The notes under the pieces are model-generated. The model searched no databases. It was given only the letters and a program-made list of their open reading frames with translations, and was not told the DNA's origin. Below are positions 45,841-54,101 of a stretch of DNA of 64,000 bases, piece after piece; position 1 is the first letter of the stretch, and every line of letters begins with the position of its first letter. Source of the stretch: Arenicellales bacterium (GTDB lineage: Bacteria; Pseudomonadota; Gammaproteobacteria; Arenicellales; JAJDZL01); contig OX638343.1 in NCBI GenBank assembly GCA_951813075.1, positions 2,167,999-2,231,998 on the forward strand, given 5' to 3'. The position numbers and the translations under genes are program-made.

Positions 45841-46467
45841 TCAGCCAGTGCTCTTTTTGAATATCTCTTGAACGACCGCCTGCCCTATCAACTCAAGACC
45901 GGCGAAACTCTTGATACGCGGCTCTACAGTGGTGAATGTTTCCTGATCAAATTGATTTTGCCAAAGATCGCAGGTATCTGCCAATGCGATGATCATGATG
46001 TCTCTCGGATCGGGCAGCTCATCGCTCAGCAGAATTCTGGCGATTCGACGCAGCACATCGTGATCTGACTTGCCGGATTCATAGGTGATCGTATAGTCGC
46101 CAATAAATCGCAACAACCGATTCCGACGCCGTAAAAGAATGCCGCGCTCCACCAGACTTTCGGTCAGTCGGCTGACAATACCTTCAGCACCGCTCGCGAA
46201 CACACGAACCCAATATCTTATTGGGCGTTTTTTCGGGTCAGCGAGAATCTGCTCCAACACAATGTCAAGCAACGGTTCGCCCATTGGTTCCGGACTGACT
46301 ACAAACAATCCTTCCAAGTCGGTATCTATGCGATTGTTGATCGCGAGTTCCATCAGGAGTGCGCCACTGAGCGTATTACTGATTTTTTCGGGTGGTAATT
46401 TGTCTGTCAGTCTGCCGGTATCAAGATCCAGCATAAGAATGAATATTTCTTCACCGATTGTGATCAT
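45841..46467 (-). CDS. GPP34 (GOLPH3/Vps74-like) family protein
   Basis: 208 residues with the GPP34 pattern: N-terminal E-E-I-F-I-L-M-L-D-L-D-T-G-R-L, then S-G-A-L-L-M-E-L-A-I-N-N-R-I, S-P-E-P-M-G-E-P-L-L-D, and L-T-E-S-L-V-E-R-G-I-L. In eukaryotes such proteins bind PI4P on Golgi membranes. Bacterial members are best known from actinobacteria and their function is unclear. Single gene, convergent with boxB. Confidence 0.8.
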   Translation of the reverse strand: MITIGEEIFILMLDLDTGRLTDKLPPEKISNTLSGALLMELAINNRIDTDLEGLFVVSPEPMGEPLLDIVLEQILADPKKRPIRYWVRVFASGAEGIVSRLTESLVERGILLRRRNRLLRFIGDYTITYESGKSDHDVLRRIARILLSDELPDPRDIMIIALADTCDLWQNQFDQETFTTVEPRIKSFAGLELIGQAVVQEIFKKSTG

Positions 46468-46831
46468 CCGAAAAATTACCGAACGCCTAAATTTCTACTT
46501 TCGCCAGCGGAAAATAAAAATTTGGCAGATTCTGAGACTTTTAAGTTGGTTGAATTGACTAATTTGATGTGGATTGATGGATATTTTACATTTCTCGGTC
46601 AGCAAATTAAGCAATTAACAGAAATGTTCACCCGGCGAATAAACTTCTTGCCTACGTTGAATCATGGCATTTTCCGATCAGCGGCAATTAGTCATGCCAG
46701 CGATTGTGGCACCAAGACTGTGCGAGATTCAGACCATCGTCCAAGAGCTCAGAAATTGAGGATTTGGAACGCAATCAGGTAACGAACCCGAACCGACTCG
46801 ACGCAGGCAATTAGAAATACAAGCGAATTCG
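46468..46831. other. Intergenic region between GPP34 gene and glxD
   Basis: About 360 bp. It should contain the GPP34 promoter and the 3' end of the long minus-strand series. I see no gene and no strong hairpin. Confidence 0.35.
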
Positions 46832-48253
46832 CTACCAAGCGAACACCTTGTCCATACCGACCATTTTTACACCCGTGAGTGCAGACGCCTCCAAAGACAA
46901 GGCGCGTAAGTCTTCCGATTCCAGATTGTGCACCGATGACTTGCCGCATGATTTTGCTAACATGGTAATTTCCATCGTAATAGCAGTCAGAAATCTCGCG
47001 ACCCGCTCCGCGCTTGCCGCAATATCGACCCTCTTCTCCAATTCAGGGTCCTGGGTGGTGATACCAACCGGACATAACCCTGTGTGGCAGTGGTGACACG
47101 CACCTGGTGAAGTGCCCAGTTTCTTGTAATCCTGCTCATATCTCGGCGAATTGCAGCCAAGCGCAATCATCGCAGCATTACCAATCATTACCGCATCCGC
47201 TCCTAGTGCCAGGCATTTAGCCGCGTCAACACCAGAGCGAATCCCACCAGAAATCACCAGCGATACTTTGCCTGTCATTCCGCATTCATCCAATGCTTCT
47301 CGCGCAGGTTTGATCGCTGACAACGTCGGGATACCGGTATGATTCAGTAAAAGCTCCGGTGACGCGCCTGTTCCGCCCTCGGCGCCGTCAACCACGACAA
47401 CGTCAGCACCAGCTTTTGCTGCGATCGCAACATCGTAGCGCGGTCGCGTTGCTCCGATCTTGACAAATATCGGAATACGGAAATCAGTCGCCAGACGCAA
47501 TTCCTCAATCTTAACGGCCAGATCATCTGCGCCAAGGAAGTCTGGATGTCTTACAGTGGAGCGCTGATCCACACCTTCGGGCAACTTTCGCATCATGGAT
47601 ACACGCGGTGACACCTTCATTCCAAGTAGCAATCCACCAGTGCCCGGTTTGGCACCTTGGCCCATAACCAACTCGAATCCGTCTGCTTGTCTCAGATGAT
47701 TAATATCCACGCCATAACGTGAGGGCGTCATCTGATAAACCAAGCACTGACTGGCCTGCCGCTCTTCGTCCAGCATGCCGCCTTCGCCTGTGCAGGTCAT
47801 CGTACCCACCTTGGAAGCGCCATAGCCGAGCGCTGTCTTGGCGCTGGCGGACAACGCGCCGAAAGACATGGACGCGATGTATACGGGAATTTTCAGTTCG
47901 ATCGGTTTTTCTACACGGCCTGTTCCGCCACCTAATATTGTTGTTGTATTGCAACTTTCCCGATAACCCTCAAGTGGCAATCGGGTCATTGTGGCGGGTA
48001 CAAATGTAAGATCATCAAATGTTGGGAGACGTTTGTTGAACGTGTTGTATCCGCGTACCTGATATCTTCCCAGTTGGGCAAGTGCCTGCACCTCTGCTAT
48101 GGCATCCGGAGTCCAACGAGTTGACCCACCTTCGTCATAGGATGACGGTACACCAGCTGGCCTATTCGGAATCGCATTATCGTTGAATGCAATATCCTCT
48201 TCGGATGGAGGCTCAAATGGGAATTGATAAGATTTGTTCAGATCATGAGCCAC
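46832..48253 (-). CDS. glxD: FMN-binding glutamate-synthase-like subunit (GlxD / N-methylglutamate synthase MgsC type)
   Basis: 473 residues of the glutamate-synthase central barrel. FMN and substrate motifs include G-E-G-G-M-L and V-D-G-A-E-G-G-T-G-A-S; a 3Fe-4S cluster is indicated by C-H-H-C-H-T-G-L-C. It would combine ammonia or an amine with a glutamate skeleton, using the partner subunits of the two upstream genes. In methylamine users the same trio makes N-methylglutamate. It overlaps glxC by 16 bp. Which amine is used is not visible. Confidence 0.88.
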   Translation of the reverse strand: MAHDLNKSYQFPFEPPSEEDIAFNDNAIPNRPAGVPSSYDEGGSTRWTPDAIAEVQALAQLGRYQVRGYNTFNKRLPTFDDLTFVPATMTRLPLEGYRESCNTTTILGGGTGRVEKPIELKIPVYIASMSFGALSASAKTALGYGASKVGTMTCTGEGGMLDEERQASQCLVYQMTPSRYGVDINHLRQADGFELVMGQGAKPGTGGLLLGMKVSPRVSMMRKLPEGVDQRSTVRHPDFLGADDLAVKIEELRLATDFRIPIFVKIGATRPRYDVAIAAKAGADVVVVDGAEGGTGASPELLLNHTGIPTLSAIKPAREALDECGMTGKVSLVISGGIRSGVDAAKCLALGADAVMIGNAAMIALGCNSPRYEQDYKKLGTSPGACHHCHTGLCPVGITTQDPELEKRVDIAASAERVARFLTAITMEITMLAKSCGKSSVHNLESEDLRALSLEASALTGVKMVGMDKVFAW

Positions 48254-48930
48254 GCGCTTGCCTCCCGACTTTCAAAATACCAAAGGCGTTCGCCTGAGAC
48301 GATTTTCTGCCATTCGCGACTGGAATCCTCCAGCCCATATTGACTCAGCTGAGATTCAACCGAATCGACTTCTTCTGGTTGCGGTTCAACGATTTTTGTA
48401 TCGACACCCAGAGATTCAATTGCGCCAACAACCCAAACTTCGCCAGCCCATAGTGCATCCGCGCAGGAGACGCCAGCCCCACCCAAAGCGATGATACGTC
48501 CCGCATGCGACATGAAGCCGGACTGATAACCCAGCTTTCCTTCTACGATGATGGTGCCGCCTTTCATTGCCACTCCGCATCTCGGTCCACTATCGCCTTT
48601 GATGTGTATGGTGCCACCCAACATAGAAGCGCCGGTAGCCATGCCCGCATAGCCATTAATAGTAATGTGTCCGTCAGACATCCCCTCACCGGTACCCCAG
48701 CCCGCATTTCGTTCGATTTCTAAAATTGCTCCATTATTCAATCCACCGCAATAGTAACCGACACTTCCTTCAAACCGAACTTTCGCACTGGCTGGCAGCC
48801 CAACACCCAGATTATGTCGAGACAGAGTCTCTCGAACGTAAACGCTCTGACCGCTGAGTACCGCAGCCTTGATCTCCTCGTTGACTTCGCGGATGCTTCT
48901 TCGACCCACAATAATTTCGACTTCTTTCAT
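48238..48930 (-). CDS. glxC: GXGXG-domain glutamate-synthase-like subunit (GlxC / MgsB type)
   Basis: 230 residues of repeated glycine-rich beta-helix turns (G-G-L-N-N-G-A-I, G-Y-A-G-M-A-T-G-A, G-G-T-I-H-I-K-G-D, G-G-T-I-I-V-E-G), equivalent to the C-terminal domain of glutamate synthase GltB. It is the structural subunit linking the amidotransferase and FMN subunits. Overlaps glxB by ATGA and glxD by 16 bp. Confidence 0.88.
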   Translation of the reverse strand: MKEVEIIVGRRSIREVNEEIKAAVLSGQSVYVRETLSRHNLGVGLPASAKVRFEGSVGYYCGGLNNGAILEIERNAGWGTGEGMSDGHITINGYAGMATGASMLGGTIHIKGDSGPRCGVAMKGGTIIVEGKLGYQSGFMSHAGRIIALGGAGVSCADALWAGEVWVVGAIESLGVDTKIVEPQPEEVDSVESQLSQYGLEDSSREWQKIVSGERLWYFESREASAWLMI

Positions 48931-49874
48931 GCTGCTTTGAGATGCTGTGTATTCACTGGCCAGATTCTTACCATCGACGGACCATCGTAATTAATCACAT
49001 CCAACGCGTCCGGTAGCACGCATCTAACGGCCTGCTCTTCTGTGGCTGCTGTCAGTTCATTGTTTTCCTCAACAGTAACAAGCGGCTTCATTGCAAAACG
49101 ATCTTTTGCGAAACCGATTCCATTCAGGTCGCTGATCATATAGGTGAAAACCCCGTCGATTTCAACAATGGACTTTTGCAATGCCTGCTTCTGATTCAAT
49201 CCGCGTTTCATCTGGTCTGAGATCCACACGGCGATGAGTTCACTGTCGTTTTCTGTCAGGAACCGATAGCCAACAGACTCCAGGCGATCACGCCAGGTGT
49301 AGTAATTTGTGATCTGTCCGTTATGAACTATGGCTACGTCTGGAAAAGGGCGCGCCCAGAATGGATGACTCGCATCAGGCAGTACATCAGACTCCGTAGC
49401 GAGTCGTGCGTGTCCGAGCCCATGTGTACCGCGAATTGTCCGTAACTGATGCTTGTCTGCAACCGCCAACGCGTCACCTGTATCTTTGATGATCTCGAGT
49501 GATTTACCGACAGACTGTACTGCAATCCTATCTGCGATCTGATCCGCATCCATAATCCATTTGTCGAGATGGCGCGGTTCCCTGATGAGCATTCTCACCG
49601 AATAGTGCGCTTCTTCGGTTTCGTATATCAGAGGTTCTTCAAGCAAGTCTGAGTCATGTTCTTTTAGTGTGAGGCGAAATTCATCAAGGTCGACGTTAAG
49701 ATTCTTTCGATTGAACCCCATGAGTCTAACCTTGTATCCGACACTGCATGGGTCGGAGTAGATCGCGAACCCGGTGGAATCAGCCCCTCTGTGAGATTGG
49801 GCACCCATCAGCTCTACGAGATCTGCCCCGACCTGCCCATACTCGCGCAGTATTCTTCCCGCTATACCGCACAT
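48927..49874 (-). CDS. glxB: Class II glutamine amidotransferase subunit (GlxB / MgsA type)
   Basis: 315 residues starting M-C-G-I-A-G, so Cys2 is the N-terminal nucleophile after Met removal. S-H-R-G-A-D-S-T-G, G-H-A-R-L-A-T, and V-H-N-G-Q-I-T-N-Y are the substrate motifs. It would release ammonia from glutamine (or accept the amide of a gamma-glutamyl amide) for the partner subunits. First of the three-gene overlapping set, 38 bp after the GntR gene. Confidence 0.88.
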   Translation of the reverse strand: MCGIAGRILREYGQVGADLVELMGAQSHRGADSTGFAIYSDPCSVGYKVRLMGFNRKNLNVDLDEFRLTLKEHDSDLLEEPLIYETEEAHYSVRMLIREPRHLDKWIMDADQIADRIAVQSVGKSLEIIKDTGDALAVADKHQLRTIRGTHGLGHARLATESDVLPDASHPFWARPFPDVAIVHNGQITNYYTWRDRLESVGYRFLTENDSELIAVWISDQMKRGLNQKQALQKSIVEIDGVFTYMISDLNGIGFAKDRFAMKPLVTVEENNELTAATEEQAVRCVLPDALDVINYDGPSMVRIWPVNTQHLKAA

Positions 49875-49911
49875 AATTCCTGTCCTGTCCCAATTGAGAA
49901 ATTTTTCATCA

Positions 49912-50616
49912 TTAATTTACGTCTATAGATTCTGACTGTTCGACTGTTTCGCGATTCGATTTTTCAAGCGCACCCCGTTGAAGCTCAAGACCATCCTGGA
50001 TATGTTTTCTCATCTGCTGTATGGCAAGTTGTTCATCTTGACTTCTCAGTACATCGCAAAGCTCAAGATGACCTTCGAGTGATTTTTCCATATCTTTAGG
50101 ACTGAATTCCGCAAATAGAAAATATGATCTGCTACGATTCCATATGCCGTCAAACATTTCTACCAGAACGGCGTTGCCTGTAGCGAGTACGAATTCTCGG
50201 TGAATTGCAAGGTTGGCTTTGAAGTAATCCGAAAGCGACTGCTGAACATTGTCCTCAATTTTCTTGATAACTGACTTCAGACGGTCGATATCATCGGCAT
50301 TCGCATTCTGGCTTAGCCAGCCGAGTGCATAACATTCAACAGCCTCGCGTGCCTGATACAGTTGCCGTACTTCGTCGTCGGTGTATTCGCGCAATTTAAA
50401 TCCGCTTCGCCCCAAACGCATAAGTACGCCCTCACCTTCCAACCTGAGCAAAGCGTCGCGGACCGGAGTACGACTGACTTCCATCCGGTCCGCAAGGTCT
50501 TCCTGAATGATTCGTTGATGAGGATCAATTGTGCGATTCAGCACCGCTTGCAGAATCTGATCGTACACTTCATCCGACAATCGAGACAAATGTTTGATTT
50601 TGCTGAATGTCTCCAT
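49912..50616 (-). CDS. GntR family regulator, FadR/FCD type
   Basis: 234 residues. The N-terminal winged helix has E-D-L-A-D-R-M-E-V-S-R-T-P-V-R-D-A-L-L-R-L; the C-terminal FCD ligand domain has A-N-L-A-I-H-R-E-F and H-L-E-L-C-D-V-L metal-type histidines. FCD members bind palindromes with TAC/GTA-type half sites. The palindromes at 62515-62530 and 55452-55467, centred on GTATAC, are the natural candidates. It lies between the importer and glx genes on the same strand. Confidence 0.9.
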   Translation of the reverse strand: METFSKIKHLSRLSDEVYDQILQAVLNRTIDPHQRIIQEDLADRMEVSRTPVRDALLRLEGEGVLMRLGRSGFKLREYTDDEVRQLYQAREAVECYALGWLSQNANADDIDRLKSVIKKIEDNVQQSLSDYFKANLAIHREFVLATGNAVLVEMFDGIWNRSRSYFLFAEFSPKDMEKSLEGHLELCDVLRSQDEQLAIQQMRKHIQDGLELQRGALEKSNRETVEQSESIDVN

Positions 50617-50658
50617 GATTAGAAACTTATTTCGTTCTTCGCATACATCGTGATATTC

Positions 50659-51375
50659 CTAGGTTGATCGGGCACGATTGCCAAAATATGATTCCTGGAT
50701 AGCCTTGTCTGCGCGCAGTTCATCCGCGGTGCCACTACCGATGATTCTGCCGGCTTCAAGCAGATAGATGTATTGAGCAAGACCAAGCGTAAAATTGGCA
50801 TTCTGCTCGGCGATCAGAATTGTCAGGCCATGTTGGGAATTAAGCCGCGTCAGCGCTGTTGCAATATCTACACAGACTTTGGGTGAAAGCCCGATCGTGG
50901 GTTCGTCCACCAACAAAAGTCGGGGACTGTTCATCAGCGCCCGTCCGAGGGACACCATCTGACGTTCGCCACCACTTTGGGTACCAACTTCCTGGTTCTG
51001 TCTTTTTTTCAGTATTGGAAATAGATCGAATACCAAATCAAGGTTTGACTCTATAGCGGCGCGACTGGTGTAGGCACCGACCAGAAGGTTTTCCCTGACG
51101 TTCATCTGTGTGAAAAGATTACCTCGTTCGGGAGCGTAGCCGATGCCCAAACGCACAATCTTCGAGGTGGGTAGCTGACGCAGGTTTTTATCCTCGAAAG
51201 TGATACTTCCAGTTGCGTCGTTCAGCCCTAGCACTGCATCCAGCAATGTGGATTTGCCGGCGCCGACAGGTCCAATGATAGCGGCGATATCGCCCGCCTC
51301 AACATCGATAGATGCCCTGTTCAAAGACATCGCCTTGCTGTAGAACACTGACAGATTTTGAATTTGCAACATCAT
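50659..51375 (-). CDS. livF: Branched-chain-type ABC importer ATPase, LivF-like
   Basis: 238 residues. Walker A is G-P-V-G-A-G-K-S-T, the signature is S-G-G-E-R-Q, and Walker B is L-L-L-V-D-E-P-T-I-G-L-S-P. It is the short LivF-type ATPase working with LivG. It is the last gene of the importer series, 17 bp after livG. Confidence 0.92.
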   Translation of the reverse strand: MMLQIQNLSVFYSKAMSLNRASIDVEAGDIAAIIGPVGAGKSTLLDAVLGLNDATGSITFEDKNLRQLPTSKIVRLGIGYAPERGNLFTQMNVRENLLVGAYTSRAAIESNLDLVFDLFPILKKRQNQEVGTQSGGERQMVSLGRALMNSPRLLLVDEPTIGLSPKVCVDIATALTRLNSQHGLTILIAEQNANFTLGLAQYIYLLEAGRIIGSGTADELRADKAIQESYFGNRARST

Positions 51376-51392
51376 CGCTTTGTCTGAATTCG

Positions 51393-52199
51393 CTATTCCT
51401 GTTCCCAGCCGGTGCCTAGATATGCATTTTGCACATCCGTGTCTGCAACGACTTCCCGAAAAGTGCCCTCCGTCATCACCTCACCAAAATTGATCACCAC
51501 GACGCGGTCCACGAGTGGCTCCAGTGCCTTGAGATCGTGACTGACGATCATATACGTCGTACTATGCGTCGCTCTTCTGTTAGTCAGTAATTCCGAAATC
51601 TGGTCGATTTCCTTGACGGTAAGTCCGGCGAAGACCTCATCCAGCAGCAGGATACTTGGTTCAGTGGCAAGGGTGCGTACCAGTTCCAGTCGGCGCAAGT
51701 CACCCATGGCCAGCTCGTATGGATACTGTTGCGCACGTTCACCGCCAAGTCCGACGCTTTCAGCGATTTTTAGTTCCTTTTCATCATCAGCACCGTGGAG
51801 CAGCATATCAAACAAACCATCGGGCATCATACCAACTCGAATGTGCTCCTGAATTGTCAGATCGTGAAATGGACGTGGCACCTGATAGGTTCTTGCCAAC
51901 CCAGCGAGAACACGCTTGTGGATGGACAAGCGATCGATACAGTTTCCGTTGAGAAATACACTACCCTGGTCGGGCGTGATTTCTTTGGTCAGCAAATTTA
52001 ACAATGTAGTCTTTCCAGCTCCGTTGGGACCGATAATTCCCAAGGACTCTCCCGGGTTTACGTGTAGGGAAACATTCTTGGTTGCCATTAGTCCGCCGAA
52101 AGACTTTGTTAACCCCCGCGCTTCAAGCATCGGTTGCGGGCGATTCTCGCTGGTGGCCGATAATGTGTCGAAACCCTTGTTTTCAGTGAAATAACTCAT
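51393..52199 (-). CDS. livG: Branched-chain-type ABC importer ATPase, LivG-like
   Basis: About 268 residues from the ATG at 52199, which overlaps the livM stop (ATGA). Walker A G-P-N-G-A-G-K-T-T, Walker B I-L-L-L-D-E-V-F-A-G-L. Signature motif is degenerate (A-M-G-D-L-R-R), in place of the usual L-S-G-G-Q, which is worth noting. Partner of LivF. Confidence 0.9.
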   Translation of the reverse strand: MSYFTENKGFDTLSATSENRPQPMLEARGLTKSFGGLMATKNVSLHVNPGESLGIIGPNGAGKTTLLNLLTKEITPDQGSVFLNGNCIDRLSIHKRVLAGLARTYQVPRPFHDLTIQEHIRVGMMPDGLFDMLLHGADDEKELKIAESVGLGGERAQQYPYELAMGDLRRLELVRTLATEPSILLLDEVFAGLTVKEIDQISELLTNRRATHSTTYMIVSHDLKALEPLVDRVVVINFGEVMTEGTFREVVADTDVQNAYLGTGWEQE

Positions 52200-53161
52200 G
52201 TCGATTTTCTTCGCATGAAACCCTCGACAAACCAATTCACTGTGATCTGGATCAGTCGATGTATTCCTCTAGGCTGAAGTACGTAGAGAACCAGTGTTGC
52301 GACGCCGTAGATCAGATAACGCTCTGAACCTGGAATGTAAGGTCTTAGAAATTCGAGAAGCAACGTAAGGAAGAATGCACCCATGATGGGGCCGGTAATT
52401 GTGCCCGCACCACCTAGCAGGCAAGCAACCAGAATGGTGAAAAGAAAACTGACATCAAACAATCCGCGGGGTGCAATCGATCCCAGATAGTGTATGTACA
52501 TCGCACCACCGAGTCCGGCAATCATTGCGCTCAGCGTGAACGCGAACAGTTTGAGTTTGGTTGTGTTCAGACCACAGGCGCGGACTGCCTCCTCGTTCAT
52601 TCCGATCGAACCCAGCGCTGTACCGAGTCGGGTTCTGATCAGCAACCACATGGCGAGCCCAAGTGTGAACATCACTCCGAATGAGAGATAGTAGTTGCTC
52701 ACTGCACCAGTAACAATACTCGGAAGTCCCGTCAATCCACGCGTACCTCCGGTGATGTCTGGTGCGACCACCTGCACGAGTCCATACATCAGTTCCATGA
52801 AAGCCAGAGTCACAAGCGCAAAGTAGGTTCCGCGTATCCTGAGCGCTGGCAGGAAAAACAAAGTACCTGCAATCATTGTTACAAGCACCGCTGCAGGAAT
52901 CGTGATGTAAAGCGGCATGTCAAGATGATGGGTCAAAAGGGCGGTTGTATATCCGCCAATACCAATCAGAAACGGATGTCCGAAGCTGATGTATCCCGTC
53001 CTCCCGGACAGGACATCCCAGCTGATAGCGAAGATAGCGATGTAGTTTGCAAAAACAAAGATCCGCACTGTCGCAGAACTCGCGAATAACGGTAGCGCCA
53101 GCATCGCGATACCAAAAATCATCCATCCGAGGAAACCCTTGTTCGTACCCTTCGCGAACAC
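52196..53161 (-). CDS. livM: Branched-chain-type ABC importer permease, LivM-like
   Basis: About 321 residues from a GTG at 53161, 2 bp after the livH stop with GGAG upstream; the frame is open further, but that part overlaps livH and is polar and cysteine-rich, unlike LivM. Eight or more membrane helices and the family segment G-R-T-G-Y-I-S-F-G-H and R-T-R-L-G-T-A-L-G-S-I-G. Second channel subunit. Confidence 0.9.
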   Translation of the reverse strand: MFAKGTNKGFLGWMIFGIAMLALPLFASSATVRIFVFANYIAIFAISWDVLSGRTGYISFGHPFLIGIGGYTTALLTHHLDMPLYITIPAAVLVTMIAGTLFFLPALRIRGTYFALVTLAFMELMYGLVQVVAPDITGGTRGLTGLPSIVTGAVSNYYLSFGVMFTLGLAMWLLIRTRLGTALGSIGMNEEAVRACGLNTTKLKLFAFTLSAMIAGLGGAMYIHYLGSIAPRGLFDVSFLFTILVACLLGGAGTITGPIMGAFFLTLLLEFLRPYIPGSERYLIYGVATLVLYVLQPRGIHRLIQITVNWFVEGFMRRKST

Positions 53162-53163
53162 AA

Positions 53164-54018
53164 CTATAGCTCCGCTTTGCCGAACAATCCCTTCGGTGCG
53201 ATGATCAGCACCAGTATGATCAATAGCATTGTTGCAACGCCTCTGAGTTCCGCGGCGATTAATGTCGTCGTGATCGTTTCCAGCATTCCGATGACGTGCG
53301 CAGCGACCAGCCCACCGAGTATGCTGCCTATCCCACCCACGATCACAACCGCGACTGCAATGATGAGTGGTGCCACCCACATGGCCGGTGCAAGTTGGGT
53401 ATAGGTTGCGAGGAAAATTCCAGCCATCGCTCCCAGACCACCTGACAATCCCCAGATTATCAGGTTGATTCGGTCTGGATCGATTCCAGATATTACGGCT
53501 CCTTTTGGATCCATCGACACGGCGCGGATGGCGCGTCCGATGTGTGTCTTACCGATAAACAGGAACAACGCCGCCAACACCACCCAGCTTGTCACAGCTG
53601 CAACTACAAGGTTGTAGGTGACAATCACATCACCGACTCGAAGAACACCAGGAATCAGCGGCCACATGGATTTGGGAGACGGAGAGAATACAACGATGAT
53701 CGCCGCTTGAGTGACGATGGCGAAAATCAGCGTGGAAATTTCAATTGCGATTGCGTCTCCTTTGAGTTTCCTGATCAGGATTACGTAAACAATCAACCCG
53801 AGCAGGACACCCGCAGCGGTCGCGATCACGAAACTTGGCACCTTACCAAGACCTAGGATCTGAGCACTCTGATAATAGATATAACCACCGAACATTATAA
53901 ATGCGCCATAACCAAGGTTCAGTACACGACCGACACTGAAAATCATGGTAAACCCGATTGCGATCAGCGCGTAAAGACCGCTGAGCAATAATCCCGGTAA
54001 CAATATCTGTATTAACAC
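53164..54018 (-). CDS. livH: Branched-chain-type ABC importer permease, LivH-like
   Basis: 284 residues from a GTG, with about eight membrane helices and the LivH segments G-F-T-M-I-F-S-V-G-R-V-L-N-L-G-Y-G and G-R-A-I-R-A-V-S-M-D. It follows the binding-protein gene after a strong hairpin (54055-54091). Confidence 0.9.
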   Translation of the reverse strand: MLIQILLPGLLLSGLYALIAIGFTMIFSVGRVLNLGYGAFIMFGGYIYYQSAQILGLGKVPSFVIATAAGVLLGLIVYVILIRKLKGDAIAIEISTLIFAIVTQAAIIVVFSPSPKSMWPLIPGVLRVGDVIVTYNLVVAAVTSWVVLAALFLFIGKTHIGRAIRAVSMDPKGAVISGIDPDRINLIIWGLSGGLGAMAGIFLATYTQLAPAMWVAPLIIAVAVVIVGGIGSILGGLVAAHVIGMLETITTTLIAAELRGVATMLLIILVLIIAPKGLFGKAEL

Positions 54019-54054
54019 AACGCTAGCCGATACATCAAACTATCCGAAAATCAA

Positions 54055-54091
54055 CGACCCGTCCCCGGCGAATTCCACCGGAAACGGGTCG
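54055..54091 (-). terminator. Hairpin between binding protein and permease genes
   Basis: CGACCCGT pairs with ACGGGTCG, with an inner CCGG/CCGG stem. On the minus strand a T-rich tract (TTGATTTTC) follows. Such hairpins in importer operons let binding-protein mRNA outnumber permease mRNA. Confidence 0.6.
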
Positions 54092-54101
54092 AACTTCTCG
54101 G

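Noticed and set aside
53162-53380. Long N-terminal extension of the LivM frame
   Set aside because: It overlaps livH, is polar and Cys/His-rich unlike a permease, and a GTG with GGAG at 53161 gives a normal LivM.
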